64,000 bases of DNA from Straminergon stramineum (Eukaryota > Streptophyta > Bryopsida > Hypnales > Calliergonaceae), in the NCBI GenBank assembly GCA_963920665.1, contig OY987268.1, forward strand, positions 23,748,501 through 23,812,500, given 5' to 3'. The stretch's first letter is position 1; the number at the start of each line of letters is the position of its first letter. Below are positions 12,856-25,700 of this stretch, in pieces. Made by a program: the position numbers and the translations under genes. The notes beneath the pieces are model-generated. The model had not been told where the DNA came from, did not search any database, and was given only the letters and a program-made list of their open reading frames with translations.

Positions 12856-13332
12856 AATTGTGAAATTAGGTTGCTTTAACGATTGGGTTGCCTTACCCCA
12901 AGAAAGTTACTTTATAAGCCTTCAAAGTCAATAAGTACTCCTACAAACATTTTGATTTGTAGACAAGGAGGTTTATGAGTCCCAATGACAACAATATCAA
13001 ATTCAAAAGTAGTGCATTCTTATACAACATCGATAAATATTTCTACAGTGTCAAATGTCAAGAAATTAATCGAAGGCAATCTAATTTCACTATTTACCGT
13101 ACATTGAATAGTGAAATTAGGGTTGCCTTACCCCCAAAATGTTGCCTTACAAGCCACCAAAGTCAACAAATACTTCTACAAATATTTCTATTTGTACACA
13201 AGGAGTTTTATGAGTCCCACTTATAGCAATACCTTATTCAAAAGTAGTGCATTCATGTACAATAACAATGCATATTTATGTAGTGTCAAATGTCAAGAAA
13301 TTAGTGTAGGACAACCTTATTTCACTATTTTG
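12856..13332. repeat. Tandem duplication of a ~237-bp unit (two diverged copies)
   Basis: The two units share, in order, GTGAAATTAGG, GTTGCCTTACCCC (12887 and 13122), CAAAGTCAA, AAAAGTAGTGCATTC and AATGTCAAGAAATTA, at spacings of 235-241 bp. Overlapping short ORFs across the region only reflect the repeat. The rest of 12226-14746 is AT-rich with no gene that I can support. Confidence 0.75.
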
Positions 13333-14746
13333 TACAAAGGTAAAACCCTTCAAACCATCACTTTCTTGCTACTATGTCTAATTATTATTATAATTAGACT
13401 CGTCAAATTTTTATATTTTCTTATTGGAAAATGGAAGGAGGTTTTAATATAATGCACCAAAGAACTCAACATTTGGATATTGTATGCAAAAGTTATGAAG
13501 GGTCAAAAAATTTGGTAGTAGATGTTCTAAAATCATTTCTTCAACATATGCATATATTGATTTGGGAGATGTACATAATAATGATGGCAATATCAAATAG
13601 GGTTCAATTTGGAGTATACCCATCTTAGTGTTATCAGACTCTCTAGAGAATTAGTATGAACATTTTTTGAAGGGGGGAAATTCTCATAACTTATTTTGTA
13701 ATATGGATGGAAAAAATAGAATATTTGGATTTAGATTTGGAATTGGGGATCTCAATTTAGGAAAGAGAGATTATGCAATATAAAAAATTAAACTTTATGA
13801 AATAGAAGGTATTTTTTTTATTGCTCTCCAAAGTTGTACAACTTTGGTAGTACTAATTTTTACAACTTTGTGCTTTAGGAACATCAGAGGGAATCACAAT
13901 TTCAACAATCTATACACATTTTGTCCCCCATCTCAATGAACCTCTACACATGGCCCTCCCTTCCTTTTCCATGTCATAGAATTTAGCCAATTCAATTATT
14001 CAAAGCTTTACTTTGACTTTTAATTGAATAAGCCCTCCCCCAATTCCAAGAAGCCTTGGAGAATGTTGTGACTCCTCTCTATTCAATGTGGTGTGGAATC
14101 TATCGTAGCACCCTATAATGATGTTGCTTTTATTGTTGGTGTTCATACCAAGTCACTTCCTTGATTTATCCTTTGAGTGAGGATGCAAAATTTGTGTCAA
14201 TACATACTTTATTTTTTGAGAAAACTACTACCATGCTAATACAATAGCATATTATCTTGTATTGTCTTTGATAAAATAACTCGCATATGGGTTGTATTTT
14301 AAAATACTCTTAATCCTCAGAGGTTAAAATTTTTACTCCAATTTTTCTCTTCTTTTTTGCAAATGTGCCCTTCTTTGGATTTTAGATCTTTTATTTAAGA
14401 GAAGCAGACTCAAAAAAATTCTTCTTTGTTAGAGGCACCAATCAAAGTTTAAGATAATTTTTGAGTTTTTCAACTATTTTTCCATTAATTCCCATATTGA
14501 ACTAGTTCTTATTTCTTGAATCCAATTTTTTCTCTATTTTTTACTCTAAATACCTTCTTTTGTAGATTTTTCAGAGTTTTTTTTAATGTTTTCAAATTGC
14601 AATTGGCTTTTTTCCCAAGTCTACCAACTCACAATGAACTTATTGGCAATTCTCTCCAAACATTGGCACTGATTTTTGAAAAATTGTGGCATGTTTGATG
14701 AGTTTTTTTGAGTCAATTATGTTTTGTGTTTTTATAGCATTAACTC

Positions 14747-15724
14747 TTAACTCATTGCCCAAGGGGACAAAAAGTGTCCTCACATTGTCTCACAATCAAA
14801 TTCAAAGTACTTTTACTATTGCATCCGATGTCCGAATTCAATAGAAACTTGTTGGAAAAGTTTCGCATATTAGTCTAGTTTCATTGGTAAAATTTTCAGA
14901 TCAATACAAGATTTATTGAGTTTTGAAGAGCCCTTTGAAGTTCACAGGTTCAATTTGAGTTCACCACATTGCATTTTGATGGCTGCAACTTTGGGGGCTT
15001 GTAACTTTTTCATAAAACGTTTGTTTTCAATAAAATTTGTTGGTTTTTGTTCCTCTCAAGGTCTAGTTATTGTGGTAAAATTTTCATGTCAATCCAAGTT
15101 TTGTTGAATGTTTGGTAGCAATTCGAAGTTCAAAATGCAGACATTTTTGCATTACAGTGAACTTCCGCGGCTTATAACTTCTTCATATGTGGTCCGTTTT
15201 CAATCATTTCTGTTGTAAAAGTTTTACATACTAGTCTAGTTTGTGTGGTTAAAATTTTATGTCAATCCAAGAGGTAATGAGTGACTGAGAGTCATTTTAG
15301 TAGAGGTAGGTTCAGCCATAGATGTGATTTTTTGCTACTTTTTTCACTGTTTTTTGAAATTTCAGAACAATTTTGCGGACACAATGAGTCACTTGAATGA
15401 TATTTTTCTCACCAAAGTATTTGTCTATTGGTTTTGAATCAATTTGTAGTTTAAATGTTTTTCATTTGAGTAGGTTTAGAAATCGAATTTTGCCTCCAAA
15501 TGTGTTTTTAAGAAAATTTCAGCATCTTTTTTCAACACGAAAATATTATAATCATTCAATCTATGCAGTCAAATGACCTCAAATTTATTTCACACCATCT
15601 ACAACATGCACACTCCAAGATTATACAGTTAAGATTTTCATACTTCACTGAAATTTAGACTTTTGGCACTTGAAAAGCAAGGATGCTTTTACACATGTTT
15701 GGACTTCAAGCAATGAGGGGTTAG
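14747..15724. mobile_element. TTAA-flanked TIR element, family 4 copy a (978 bp)
   Basis: Left end TTAA CTCATTGCCCAAGGGGAC, right end CAAGCAATGAGGGG then TTAG (decayed TTAA). The interior aligns with 16353-17319 in the same orientation; shared phrases include AAAAGTGTCCTCA, CATCCGATGTCCGAAT and GATGGCTGCAACTTTGGGG. No intact ORF. Confidence 0.8.
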
Positions 15725-16352
15725 TAGACATGTTCATTCCTTTGGGGGGCTAATCCACGAAATCTACCAACTTACAATGATTTCATACAGGACAAGCAAA
15801 GGAACCAGATTTCATAAAGAATTCTACCCTCAACTCAAAGTCCCTTATTTGGTAACCCTCAGCAAACAACCTCCCCAACCAAGAGCATTGTTTCCTTTGG
15901 CAATCAAAACTTCACAAAAGGAGAACTATGGGGAGGAAAAAAATTGACGATTTAAAAAAAGATACATTCGCAAAAGCTCCTGCAATTTTTGTCAACTATT
16001 CTCTGGACAGAAGGTCCAAGGGGCACAAAATGTCCTCTAAAGTTTAAAACCATGCTAGCATGCTATTGTAGCATTCAAACCAACATCTTCACAAAGTAAA
16101 CTTAAATGATAAAGTGAGTCTCTCATCAGTGTTCACACGCCCTACATAAAAGTCAAATTCGACATCAATTAAGTCATTTTTGTTATATGAAGTGTGACAC
16201 GTCATCTTATGAATGGTGTGCACTGACATGGTTCCTTGAGAATCTGACGTGGAAATTCCATTTTGGCACCTGAGTGCCGAATCAGTCCTTCACTTAAGAT
16301 AACTTACTCTAATCAGTTTCATTTGACAATCGTGAGTCATGGGCTTTAACCC
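15725..16352. other. Spacer between the two family 4 elements; no gene seen
   Basis: AT-rich non-coding DNA. Near 16000-16050 there is a phrase echoing the family 4 terminus (AAGGGGCACAAAATGTCCTC), which may be a decayed fragment of a third copy. Confidence 0.4.
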
Positions 16353-17319
16353 TTAACCCCTCACCGCCGAAGGAGACGAAAAGTGTCCTCAGGTCAAATT
16401 CAAAGTCATGTAACTTTTGCATCCGATGTCCGAATCCAATAAAACTTGTTGGAAAAGTTGCGCTCTCTCTTCTAGTTTGTGTGGTAAAATTTTCAGATCA
16501 ATCCAAGATGTACTGAATGTTTGGAAGCCAATCGAAGTTCACAAGTTCAATTCAAGTTCACCAAACTGCATTTGATGGCTGCAACTTTGGGGGCTTGTAT
16601 CTCCTTCATCCAATGTTCGTTTTCAATAAAATTTGTTGGGTTGTGTTCCCCTTGAAGTCTAGTTATTGTGGTAAAATTTTCATGCCAATCCAAGTTGTTT
16701 TGAATGTTTGGGAGCAATTCGAAGTTCAAAATCCCGACATTTTTGTATGAGAGTGAACTTCGGCAGCTTGTTTCTTCTTCATACAATGTTTGTTTCCAAT
16801 AATATTTTTTGGGAAAGTTGTGCATACTTGTCTAGTTTGTGTGTACGAAATTTAATATCCATCTAAGAAGTTATGAGTGACTGAGAAGCATTTTAGTCGG
16901 AGGAGGTTCAGGTTTTGATGTGTTTTTTGCAACTTTTCTTGCTAATTTTGACATTTCAAAGCCATTTTGCAAACACCATGAGTCAATTGAATGATATTTT
17001 TTTTCGTCAATGTGTTTGTATGCTGATTTTGAATCACTTATTAGTTTCAAGTTTCTTCATTTGAGTAGATTTAGAAACCGAATATTGCCTCCAAATGTGT
17101 TTTTGGAAAAATTTCAGCATCTTATTTCAACACTAAATCATTATAATCTTTCAATCTATGCGGTCAAATGACACCAAATTTGTAGCAAGCCATCTACAAC
17201 AAGTGCACTACAAGATCTTACAGTTGAGATCTCTATAACTTATTAAAATTTATATTTATAACACTTCAAAAGGAATGCTATTTTTGGAGATGTTTGGGCC
17301 TTTGGTGGTGAGGGGTTAA
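16353..17319. mobile_element. TTAA-flanked TIR element, family 4 copy b (967 bp)
   Basis: Starts TTAACCCCTCACCGCCGAAGG and ends TTTGGTGGTGAGGGGTTAA, with intact TTAA on both sides and matching inverted termini. It is a sister of 14747-15724, 629 bp away in the same orientation. Comparison of the two copies fixes both boundaries. Confidence 0.82.
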
Positions 17320-17410
17320 AAGACGAAACCCCCATGACCAAAGTAGTCAACAAAAATGCTACAATTATTGGATCAATTGGTGCATTCTATTTCTCTATAG
17401 TCAATAGTGA

Positions 17411-17457
17411 AGTCATCCATCAGACACAAAACATCCGCTTCGATGTTTAAGGGTTAA
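17411..17457. mobile_element. Solo end of a family 1 TTAA MITE
   Basis: About 47 bp matching the end of family 1 in reverse complement: CATCCATCAGACAC, ACATCCG, TGTTTAAGGG then TTAA at 17454-17457. The rest of the element is missing or unrecognisable. Confidence 0.55.
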
Positions 17458-20400
17458 TTTTATAGAATATATTCTTTCCCATTAACTTACTTGCCACATG
17501 ATTTCCAATCAAATGAAATTGTCTTTTGTTTGTTTGTGTTTGTTTGAATTTTTAATTGGTGAAAAATAACCACTTGGACTGCCTGCCTATCTGTTATTCC
17601 TTGTTTGTTTTCATAACAAAATTCAGTGGTGTATTCAAGAAGCAAAGGAGCAAAGGATTTTTTGTTAAGGTTTTGGTTTGGTAATATCCACTGAAAAGAT
17701 GCAAACCTGCCATTCTTGAAAATTTAACTGACCCCCTCCGGAAAAAATGAAAGCCGTCAAATATTTTTAAGAAAAATCCCCACCTTTTGATCTGTCGTTG
17801 ATCTTGAAAAATAAGAAATATAAATTTGGATACAAATATGGGTTTAAATTATGAATACAAATATGGACAAAAGTATATACAAAATACATATAATTAGATA
17901 TCCCATATTGTTTACAACTACTAAGTTCTTTCAGAATTATAAATAAGAGGAGGGGATAGTGCATGATGAAAAAGAAAATTTAATCACAAATAAGGGAAGG
18001 GGGTTAAGAAATATTTTAAGAACAAAATTAAATGGGGGTCCTTTTTTTCTTGAAATAGATGGACAATTTCCATGGGGGTCTTTTGAGTGAATGGAGGTGG
18101 GGTGCATTAATTCAAATGCATCTCATCCTCACTATCCACCCAAAAGACAAGACACAGTTTGGTATAATGTTCGCTTGTCATCCTAATGTAATGTCATTTT
18201 ATGCAAGTTAGAAACACCCATTCCCATCCCACTTTTCTGTTCTTGTATCCATTCAATTGTCCCTAGACTTCCATAAAAGTGTCCTTGAATAGCGTCATTC
18301 AGTCGTCCCTATGCTTAATTGTGATTCGTGAATTACAGATTTTGTTAGATTTCAGTTTTAGATCCACCTATGTGATGGTTCCAATTAATGGTCTATGGAG
18401 CTTCTACTTTGAAAATCCGTAGAAATTACATATCATATATGAAAAGTCTATTTTTTTTTTTAAATTCATGATTTTCTATTGCAAATACTAAAAAAATATT
18501 ATTTTTAGGAAGGGGTACCTCCAACTATGTACAATTGCATATTTTGATGATGTTGGATCCTTCTATTGTAAAGACTCCTCTAAGTCCATAGTGGGAGTTA
18601 AGATGAATAAGTGGTGAATCACAAGTATCTCTACCCAAATAAAAATGTGTTGTTTTTGTATGTTTTTTTTCTCAAGATCTTTCATAAAATCCTCTATTTG
18701 ATTACTATATATAAGATTCATGCTTGAAAATCTCATAATGTTGCTACTCTTGATCTTAAAGGAAATTTTGTGCCCCTTGGACTCTTCTGTCAAGGAAATA
18801 ATAAGAATTGCGGGAGTTGTCATGAATGGCTCTTTTAAAAAGTTGTCATGTTTTTCCCTCCTCTCCACATACATCAATTGTGGTTGCATTGTGGCTTTGA
18901 AATTTCCATTGTTGTAGTGAGAGCATTGTTGATCAAGAGGTGCTTAGGTGGGTGCTTCTTTGCAAAGTTGCTCAAGAGGGAAAATATTGATTCAGTTCAC
19001 ATTAGAACTGTGCTTGAAGTCATTTGTCTTTCGCTTGCAAAATCTGATACTTTTGCTTGCTTGGTCTGAAATTACTATGGCAAATTCCTTGTATTGCCTC
19101 CTAAGGAACAAATATGTCCTTCACTAAGGGTTAAATATCTATATGTTACAATTCTAACACTCTTATGAAATGAATTCTTGAGAATAATGGTTCCTAACAT
19201 GCCACTATTGTTTATAATACATGTTTCAGTTTCATTTGTTTACATAACTCTTGAACTTTTGATTCATTGTACACCATTGCTATATCTCTCCCTACAAGTA
19301 GAAACATAGTTATGGTAGACTTGATGTTAAGATCCATTCTAAATCATGTTCATCATTTTATGATGAACTTGATTTGGGGTAAGTCCTAACGTTGAGTCTT
19401 CCAAGACCAAGTTTCTACTAGTGTACTACGGGTAAGATAACAAACTTTTCATGTACACTATCCATTCTATAAAAATGTTTTTATTTTCTTCTTTTATTTT
19501 ATAATGGAATAAAGCATTTCCTTGTTTTTAAAAAGTAAGAAAAATTTAAAGAGAAAATAACAATTCTCTCAAGGTCATATTAGGAGAACATTATAAGGCT
19601 CCTAGTACAACTTGTTTCAAATAGAGGATATTGAAAGGCAATATGCAAATCTATAGAATTTTTGTTTGGGTATATTTTATAGATGGTTTTTTTATATCAA
19701 CAAATATAATATCCACTTTGCAAACATGGGGTCCATTTGAAGTCATGCCTAAAATGATGAAGTGAAGTCATTACAAAATTTATAAAATTTTCAATTCATA
19801 TAACTAAAATTGAAACTAGTATAGAACCAATGGAATCAATAGAAATCAATGTCTTTTCAATTGAAGGGGTTGCATTTTTTTGAGGTAAATTAACAATAGA
19901 AACCTTTGGGTTTAATTAATTTTGAAACAAAGGCCCCAAAAGTTGGGATTAAAAAAAATGAGACATTTGAGAGGTCTTTTGGGCAACCAATGGGACTTCC
20001 AAATTGAATAGAATGTACATAAGGTTTACTTTGCAACTATGGGGTTTGGATCTCTATATTTTATGATTGAAGGTTCATGATATCCTCCAAAGTTGGGACT
20101 GCTAACCATTATTTTAGAGCTTTGATATATGTGTTTAAACTACCATCACCAAAGTCTCTAGAGTTGGAAACCAAGGTTAAAGTCTTGAGTGGAGTAGCAT
20201 GGAGAGCAAATGAGCCTTATTGTACTTTAAAAAAAATTTACTATACAAAGACAAAGAATGATTGAATTACATTGATTAATAATTTGACCCATTAGTGAAG
20301 GAGCTAAGTTAGTGTCATTGTAAAATTGAACCCCTTAGCTTAGTACTCCTCTGTCCCAACTCTAAACGATGAGCATAGAGGTTCCAAGGACATTTTGCAA

Positions 20401-21069
20401 TCACAAAATTTATCATTCATCCAAACCAATGCCTTACTTTTAAAAAATTGCAATTTTTGTATGACTAGTTTGATGATATTGAGGTAAATCTATGCTTGAA
20501 GTTAGGTTGTTTGTTGTGTTTTGATTATTATGGTGAGATTTCTTGGATTGTATGTCTACTTATTGTGTTCTTTGTACTGTTGGAAAGCATTCTATAAAGA
20601 GGGGTGTATGAGCTTTGTTTTGTGGTGTGTGAAAGTTATTGAATTTTCAAGTTTTTATGAATTAAAAAAATTAGAAAATTACTTTTACTTTTATTTTGAC
20701 TATGGCAATGGGCACACTAGTAATATACGGAGTATCTATTACTTGTGTAAAGATATAATATAAGAAAAAATATGCAAAATTTAAGAAAGGATAAATTGAT
20801 AATTAAAGGGGTTTATGAAGGGGTTATGAACTAAATGCTGTAAACTATTTGGAACTTTGACTGTTTAGTCAATGCCAGACCTACCGGTATTACAGTTGGT
20901 TTCAATTCTAACTTAAGCTTATCCTCAAATTTTGTATCCCCTCCATAAATACAATAATTTTGGCAATTGAGAAAGTGCACCAACAACTACCTCCAATTAT
21001 TTATAGGACACGAAGAAAAAAATGAAACAACCACTCATTTAGTTTCTCTTAAATTAGTGTGACCTGACA
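17458..21069. other. AT-rich intergenic DNA upstream of SEC10; no gene seen
   Basis: A/T-rich sequence with only unsupported short ORFs; the longest is 108 codons on the minus strand at 18563-18889, with no recognisable domain. A possible solo TTAA element end reads CACTAAGGG then TTAA near 19130. The GC-richer part after 21060 is the start of the SEC10 leader. Confidence 0.45.
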
Positions 21070-21153
21070 ATGGCCACCAACGACGACGACGTGGACTTCT
21101 CGTCCAAGCGCGAAGTTTCGTCGTCCAGTGACCCCAAGTTTCTTCGTCCATGA
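21070..21153 (+). other. Possible upstream ORF (27 codons) in the SEC10 5' leader
   Basis: An ATG in good context (ACAATGG) opens a 27-codon frame beginning MATNDDDVDF and ending KFLRP before TGA. It lies in a locally GC-rich stretch, upstream of a GTAAGA donor at 21592 that could define a first leader exon ending at 21591. It is not in frame with, or spliced to, the SEC10 start as far as I can see. It may regulate SEC10 translation, or be a small separate gene or chance. Confidence 0.35.
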
Positions 21154-22087
21154 TTTCAGGGGAACGGCGTCAGTTTTCCACGTTCCCATAAATAGGGAAC
21201 TTCGTCTCTCTCCCTCTCTCTCCCCGCCCAGTTCGCCGCTTTATTCGCCGTGCTGCACGCCGCCGTACTCCAACTCCAGTTTTGTCTCCAAAAAGATTTC
21301 TTTTTTTCCATTAAATTTTAAATTTTTAGGGAGAGAAACACCTGAATGATACTCCCGCTTAAATTTTTCAAAAAGAAATTTTATGAAGAAAAAGTAAAAA
21401 GTCCAATTCAGAGTCCATTGATTTTCCAGTTTCAGCTTCCTCGTTTCCACTTCCTGGGCACTGGAAAGTCCCCTGGCTTCTCTGAAAGTCTTGTATGATC
21501 AATGCTCCCTAGGTACGCCCTCATGGTGATGGAATTACAATGCTGGTTGATTTTTTCCAATTTCGTGGAAGAATTCTCTTGGTAAGAGCTTTTTACACAT
21601 GCACAAAATTGTGTTTTCACGCAAACATTCATATTATTTTTCATTGGTATTACACTCCAAGTCATGATGCATGGAACCCTCTCCAATCAATGACATTCCC
21701 TTGAATTGCAATGAAACTTCTTTCATTGCATCCTGAAGAATTTGTGTCCACATTCGATTGTGACGTAAGCTCCTGTGGACAAAATCAGGCAGCGCTGTTT
21801 TGTCAACTGGGTTAATTGAAAAAAAAGGTTTAGGTCATGTGAGTTGAATTTTTGCTCCTCTTCTGATATAGTAACAAATCGTTTAATCAGAATGTTAATT
21901 ATGGTGATTTTTTGTCATGCATTTTTGTTATGCATTGTTTGGTTGCTAGTGAGCTTTTTGGTTACAGTGTGTCATTACAGAGTTTTCATTGTGGAAGATC
22001 AATTCATTTTGTCACCTGAAGATGCTACAAGGATTGGTTTATCATTCAGTTATCACTAATAACTTTTCATGACATTCCTTGCTGCAG

Positions 22088-22154
22088 GTGCTCTGGAAAC
22101 TGCGCTGTCAGGATTCCGAGAATTCCAAGTCCTGTCTAACTTCATTGATTTCCT
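22088..22154 (+). other. Probable non-coding second exon of the SEC10 leader
   Basis: Flanked by CTGCAG on the left and GTAAGT on the right, 67 bp. It would join a first exon ending at 21591 to the coding exon that begins at 22739 or 22745. Its open frames do not join the SEC10 start codon in frame, so I take it as leader. Confidence 0.4.
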
Positions 22155-22768
22155 GTAAGTTGGGTGATGGAATTAGGGTTTTAGGGTTTTTCTGTTACAG
22201 AAACACACAGCTTGTAATTTTGGGGTGCTCTTTCACTAGAACCGAATTCGCTGCAAAACAAAGTAGGTCTTGAAAGTTAATGCAAAGAAGTGGTGCTACT
22301 TCGTTCTGCTTTTCCTTTTTCCAAATGAAACTAGAATGTGGAAATATGTCATATGGGAACCGCACACAAGTCGTTTTGCAACTTCAATTTTCTTTGTGGT
22401 TGTCATCGAAAGTTCTTTTTATGGCTTTGGCTTGTGACCTGGCCTTTAAACCTTGAAAGACCTCGAGGTCTCAAATTGGGCCTCATGTTTTTGTGAAGCA
22501 GTGTTAAGCATATGAGGACTTTCTTTACTCGAATTGTCATTTATTTTTCAGTCAACACACACAATTTCCTTCACTAATTATGCTGATGTAAAATTAAATC
22601 CCACCCAAATTACATTTTTCAGAATCTGATCGACCAAATCATAAGACTTCATCTATATCGCCACACTAGCAATGTGGATGGAAGGCCGAAAGAAGAGTTT
22701 TTGATGCATATTTTCAAACGAGCTTTCTGAATCTTCAGGTGCAGCAAATTGTGGAAACCAACAAAGTT

Positions 22769-25700
22769 ATGGCAGTCAAGTCGCTCCTAAAACTGGATTA
22801 CTTCAGCGTGAGTTCCTTCCTTCAGCATTTTTGTCTAATGAATTCCTGGATGCTTTGTAGTTGTACTTATAATAACCAAATTTAAACTGGAACATTTTAT
22901 TCCGAACATAAGGTTCTACCGACCTGATCACGTCTGCTATTGACTGTCCCGTGTCACCAACATCAACGCATCTCTTCCAATCAAAAAATTCTAGGCCTTC
23001 AGTTAGCAAAAGGTGTAAGCGTGATTTGTCTAAATGTCCATGGTCATGATCTTGCATACAAATGGGGTTGTCTAGAATCTCTCATTGTCAATTTCGTTAA
23101 ATTTTTTATATAAATTTTGTAACAACTAGGGCATGTATAGATTTGTGTTTCAGGCAGCACATCCTGAATCACTGAAATAGTGGCATACTACCAATTTTAC
23201 GAAATAGGCGTTCTGCAACCTCCCAATTTCAAACAGTCATCTACAACCTCCCACTTTGAAACGTCACTTATGCAATTGAAACTTATGCAATTGAAACTTG
23301 AGTGATGAAAATTTGATTTGTCTCTTTTTACCAAAGTGAGCTCTCCAGTAAGCTCTATCAAGCGATCTTCTATTGAAAGCACACTATTCCCTTGATTGGT
23401 TAAAATGCTCAATATTGACAGAAAGAGAGTCCTCTACCCTGCAATGAACGCATTCTGAAAATTCTCTTAAGTGGTAAGTATTATTGTGTGCAGGGGCCGT
23501 TTTCCTTTGACATGTTTTATGAAAGTCTGGTGAAGGACTTAGCGCCTGTAATTGAGACTGCAGCAGCCCATGACAACAGCTTAGAAGAAGATGTTAGCGA
23601 GAAATTTGAATCCACGGTGCAGTTTCCAGAGGCCCCCAAGTTACTACCCCTCTTCAAACACACCCGGAATTCCCTCGGTGACCTCTGCTACAAGGTGAAA
23701 AAGCTCATCCCAATTTCAGTAAATGGGCATCATATGTAAATTAAGATTTTTGGCAATTTTTCAGGGCGGGCGGGCGAATTCGAAACGTAAATTTATACTA
23801 GTCCTAGTTTTAGTGTTCCATTCATGAGATATGATCACGGCCTTTTTTCAGATTGCTTGCCAACCAGGTGGTTCATGGCAGTTTTAGCTTTTTATGTTCA
23901 TCGCTCTTTTTTTGGGACCCATCAGTTTCGTTTCATTTCCTCGATTTGGGACGCCAAAATTTGTGACATTTGTCTACACAAATCTCTTAAAAAACTAGGA
24001 CTGGTGTTAATATACCTCGTGATATATGGTACATTTCGCTTGCCCTGAAAAGTGCCAAAGTTGTAGAATTCCGCCCATTTGATGAAATTGACTCATAAGT
24101 TTGTGATGGCGTTTTTATTCGACGCTAATGCTGTGACTCTATTTTGGAGAATCTTCACAATTGTCTGATTTTCATGAAAACCCTGTTTACCACCTTCACA
24201 AATGAAAATCAGACAATTCTATGAAGCCAATCCTCATCATTATTCAAGGGGCGGGCGGAGGTCTCCCCGAGTCCCGATAGTCACTATGATCACATGAAAG
24301 CCTCTCTCTATAACCTAATTTTTCTGAAAACCTTGTTGACATCATTTCAATACGGTTTGCAATGGGTTCAATAAAAATCAATTGGGTACTTTTTGTCCAT
24401 GACTGCATGACAATCAGGTCAATGAACGTTTGAACAAGCAACGTAAGGATATTGTAATGTACGAAAAGGAGCACAAGCAGAGTTTTGAGGAGGTGAAATT
24501 CATGACTTAAGCCTCTCATTCTACAGAATTCTGTGAGCTTTCTTAAGTTCTCTTGCAGTTCTAACCCTCAAAACACAGTGAAGCAGAATTGAAATCCACA
24601 TCACCATTTCATGGGTCTCCACCAATCAAGGTGATATCATATGGCACTTTTCTGAGAAAAAATAATCACTGGGGTGCTGCATTACTATGTTAATACAAAA
24701 CATTACAAGTTGCGTTGCTTGAACAGTTGCAAGATGGAGTAGATGAATTGACAAAGAGATTCGACCGCTTGGACTCTCGGGTGGCAAGTGTAGGGCAAAC
24801 TGCAGCCAAAATTGGAGATCATTTAGAGGTAGTTACCGACTCTTATCTTGACCTTCTTAATGGAGCCCATTTCTGTCGAGGTGGCAAATCAAACATTGGG
24901 TATCGTGAGCATTTATCATTTACTCATTATCTTGGATATCATTTCTAACAGATTAGGTTGGGTGTTATAATAGATTTCATTGTGAGGAAATTAAGATCGA
25001 AGTCTAATGAGACGTACAGAAATTAACCCCTGTGAATGCTTGTCTGTAGAGCTCCGATTCCCAAAAAAACACTGCAAAAGAAACCATCGACCTGGTGAGG
25101 GTAGGTACTCACCTACACTATACTCATGTCTTAGTGAGGATTGAGTGTACCCACATCATTTGAAATTACTCAGATTCCACATGTCTGAGGGCTGATTTAA
25201 ATTAACTATGGCAGTTTATGATGTATTTCAACGAATCCGCGGGGCATGTAGACGAGGAGCCGCCTTTGTTTTCTGACGATGATCGTGTTGCAGAGGCAAC
25301 AGCAGTTGCACAAAAACTCCGTGAGTTCATTAGTTCATAGAAAGTCGAATGGGTTATGGCCGTTTTAGAATGACCAATTTTGATTGGTCGTATTGTGAAA
25401 ATTATAATCCAAATGCCAGGGTTGAATCGAATTTCGCCAGAATCAGTGAAGAACTTATTGCAAGTGTTTCCGAAGGAATATATGAAAATGAAACAAAATA
25501 AAATCTCAGAAGACCTACTCAAAACTGCTAAAAAAACAGCGTGACTCCCATTTTGAGCTTCCATGGCAGGAGCAATTGCTGAAGACAGCGTAATGAGTGG
25601 AGGAACGGGAGGAATACAAGAAAAGACCACTGGGAATGCAAATGGCCATTTGGAAGTCGCAGCAAGAAATCTACAGGCGTACTGCAATGGTCAGTTTCTC

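Noticed and set aside
18563..18889. Minus-strand 108-codon ORF in AT-rich DNA
   Set aside because: No recognisable domain, no splice context, no related copy in the window; too weak to call a gene.
25010..25040. TTAACCCCTG inside SEC10 intron 4 as a TTAA element end
   Set aside because: No matching GGGGTTAA partner at a sensible distance and no family similarity; likely chance.
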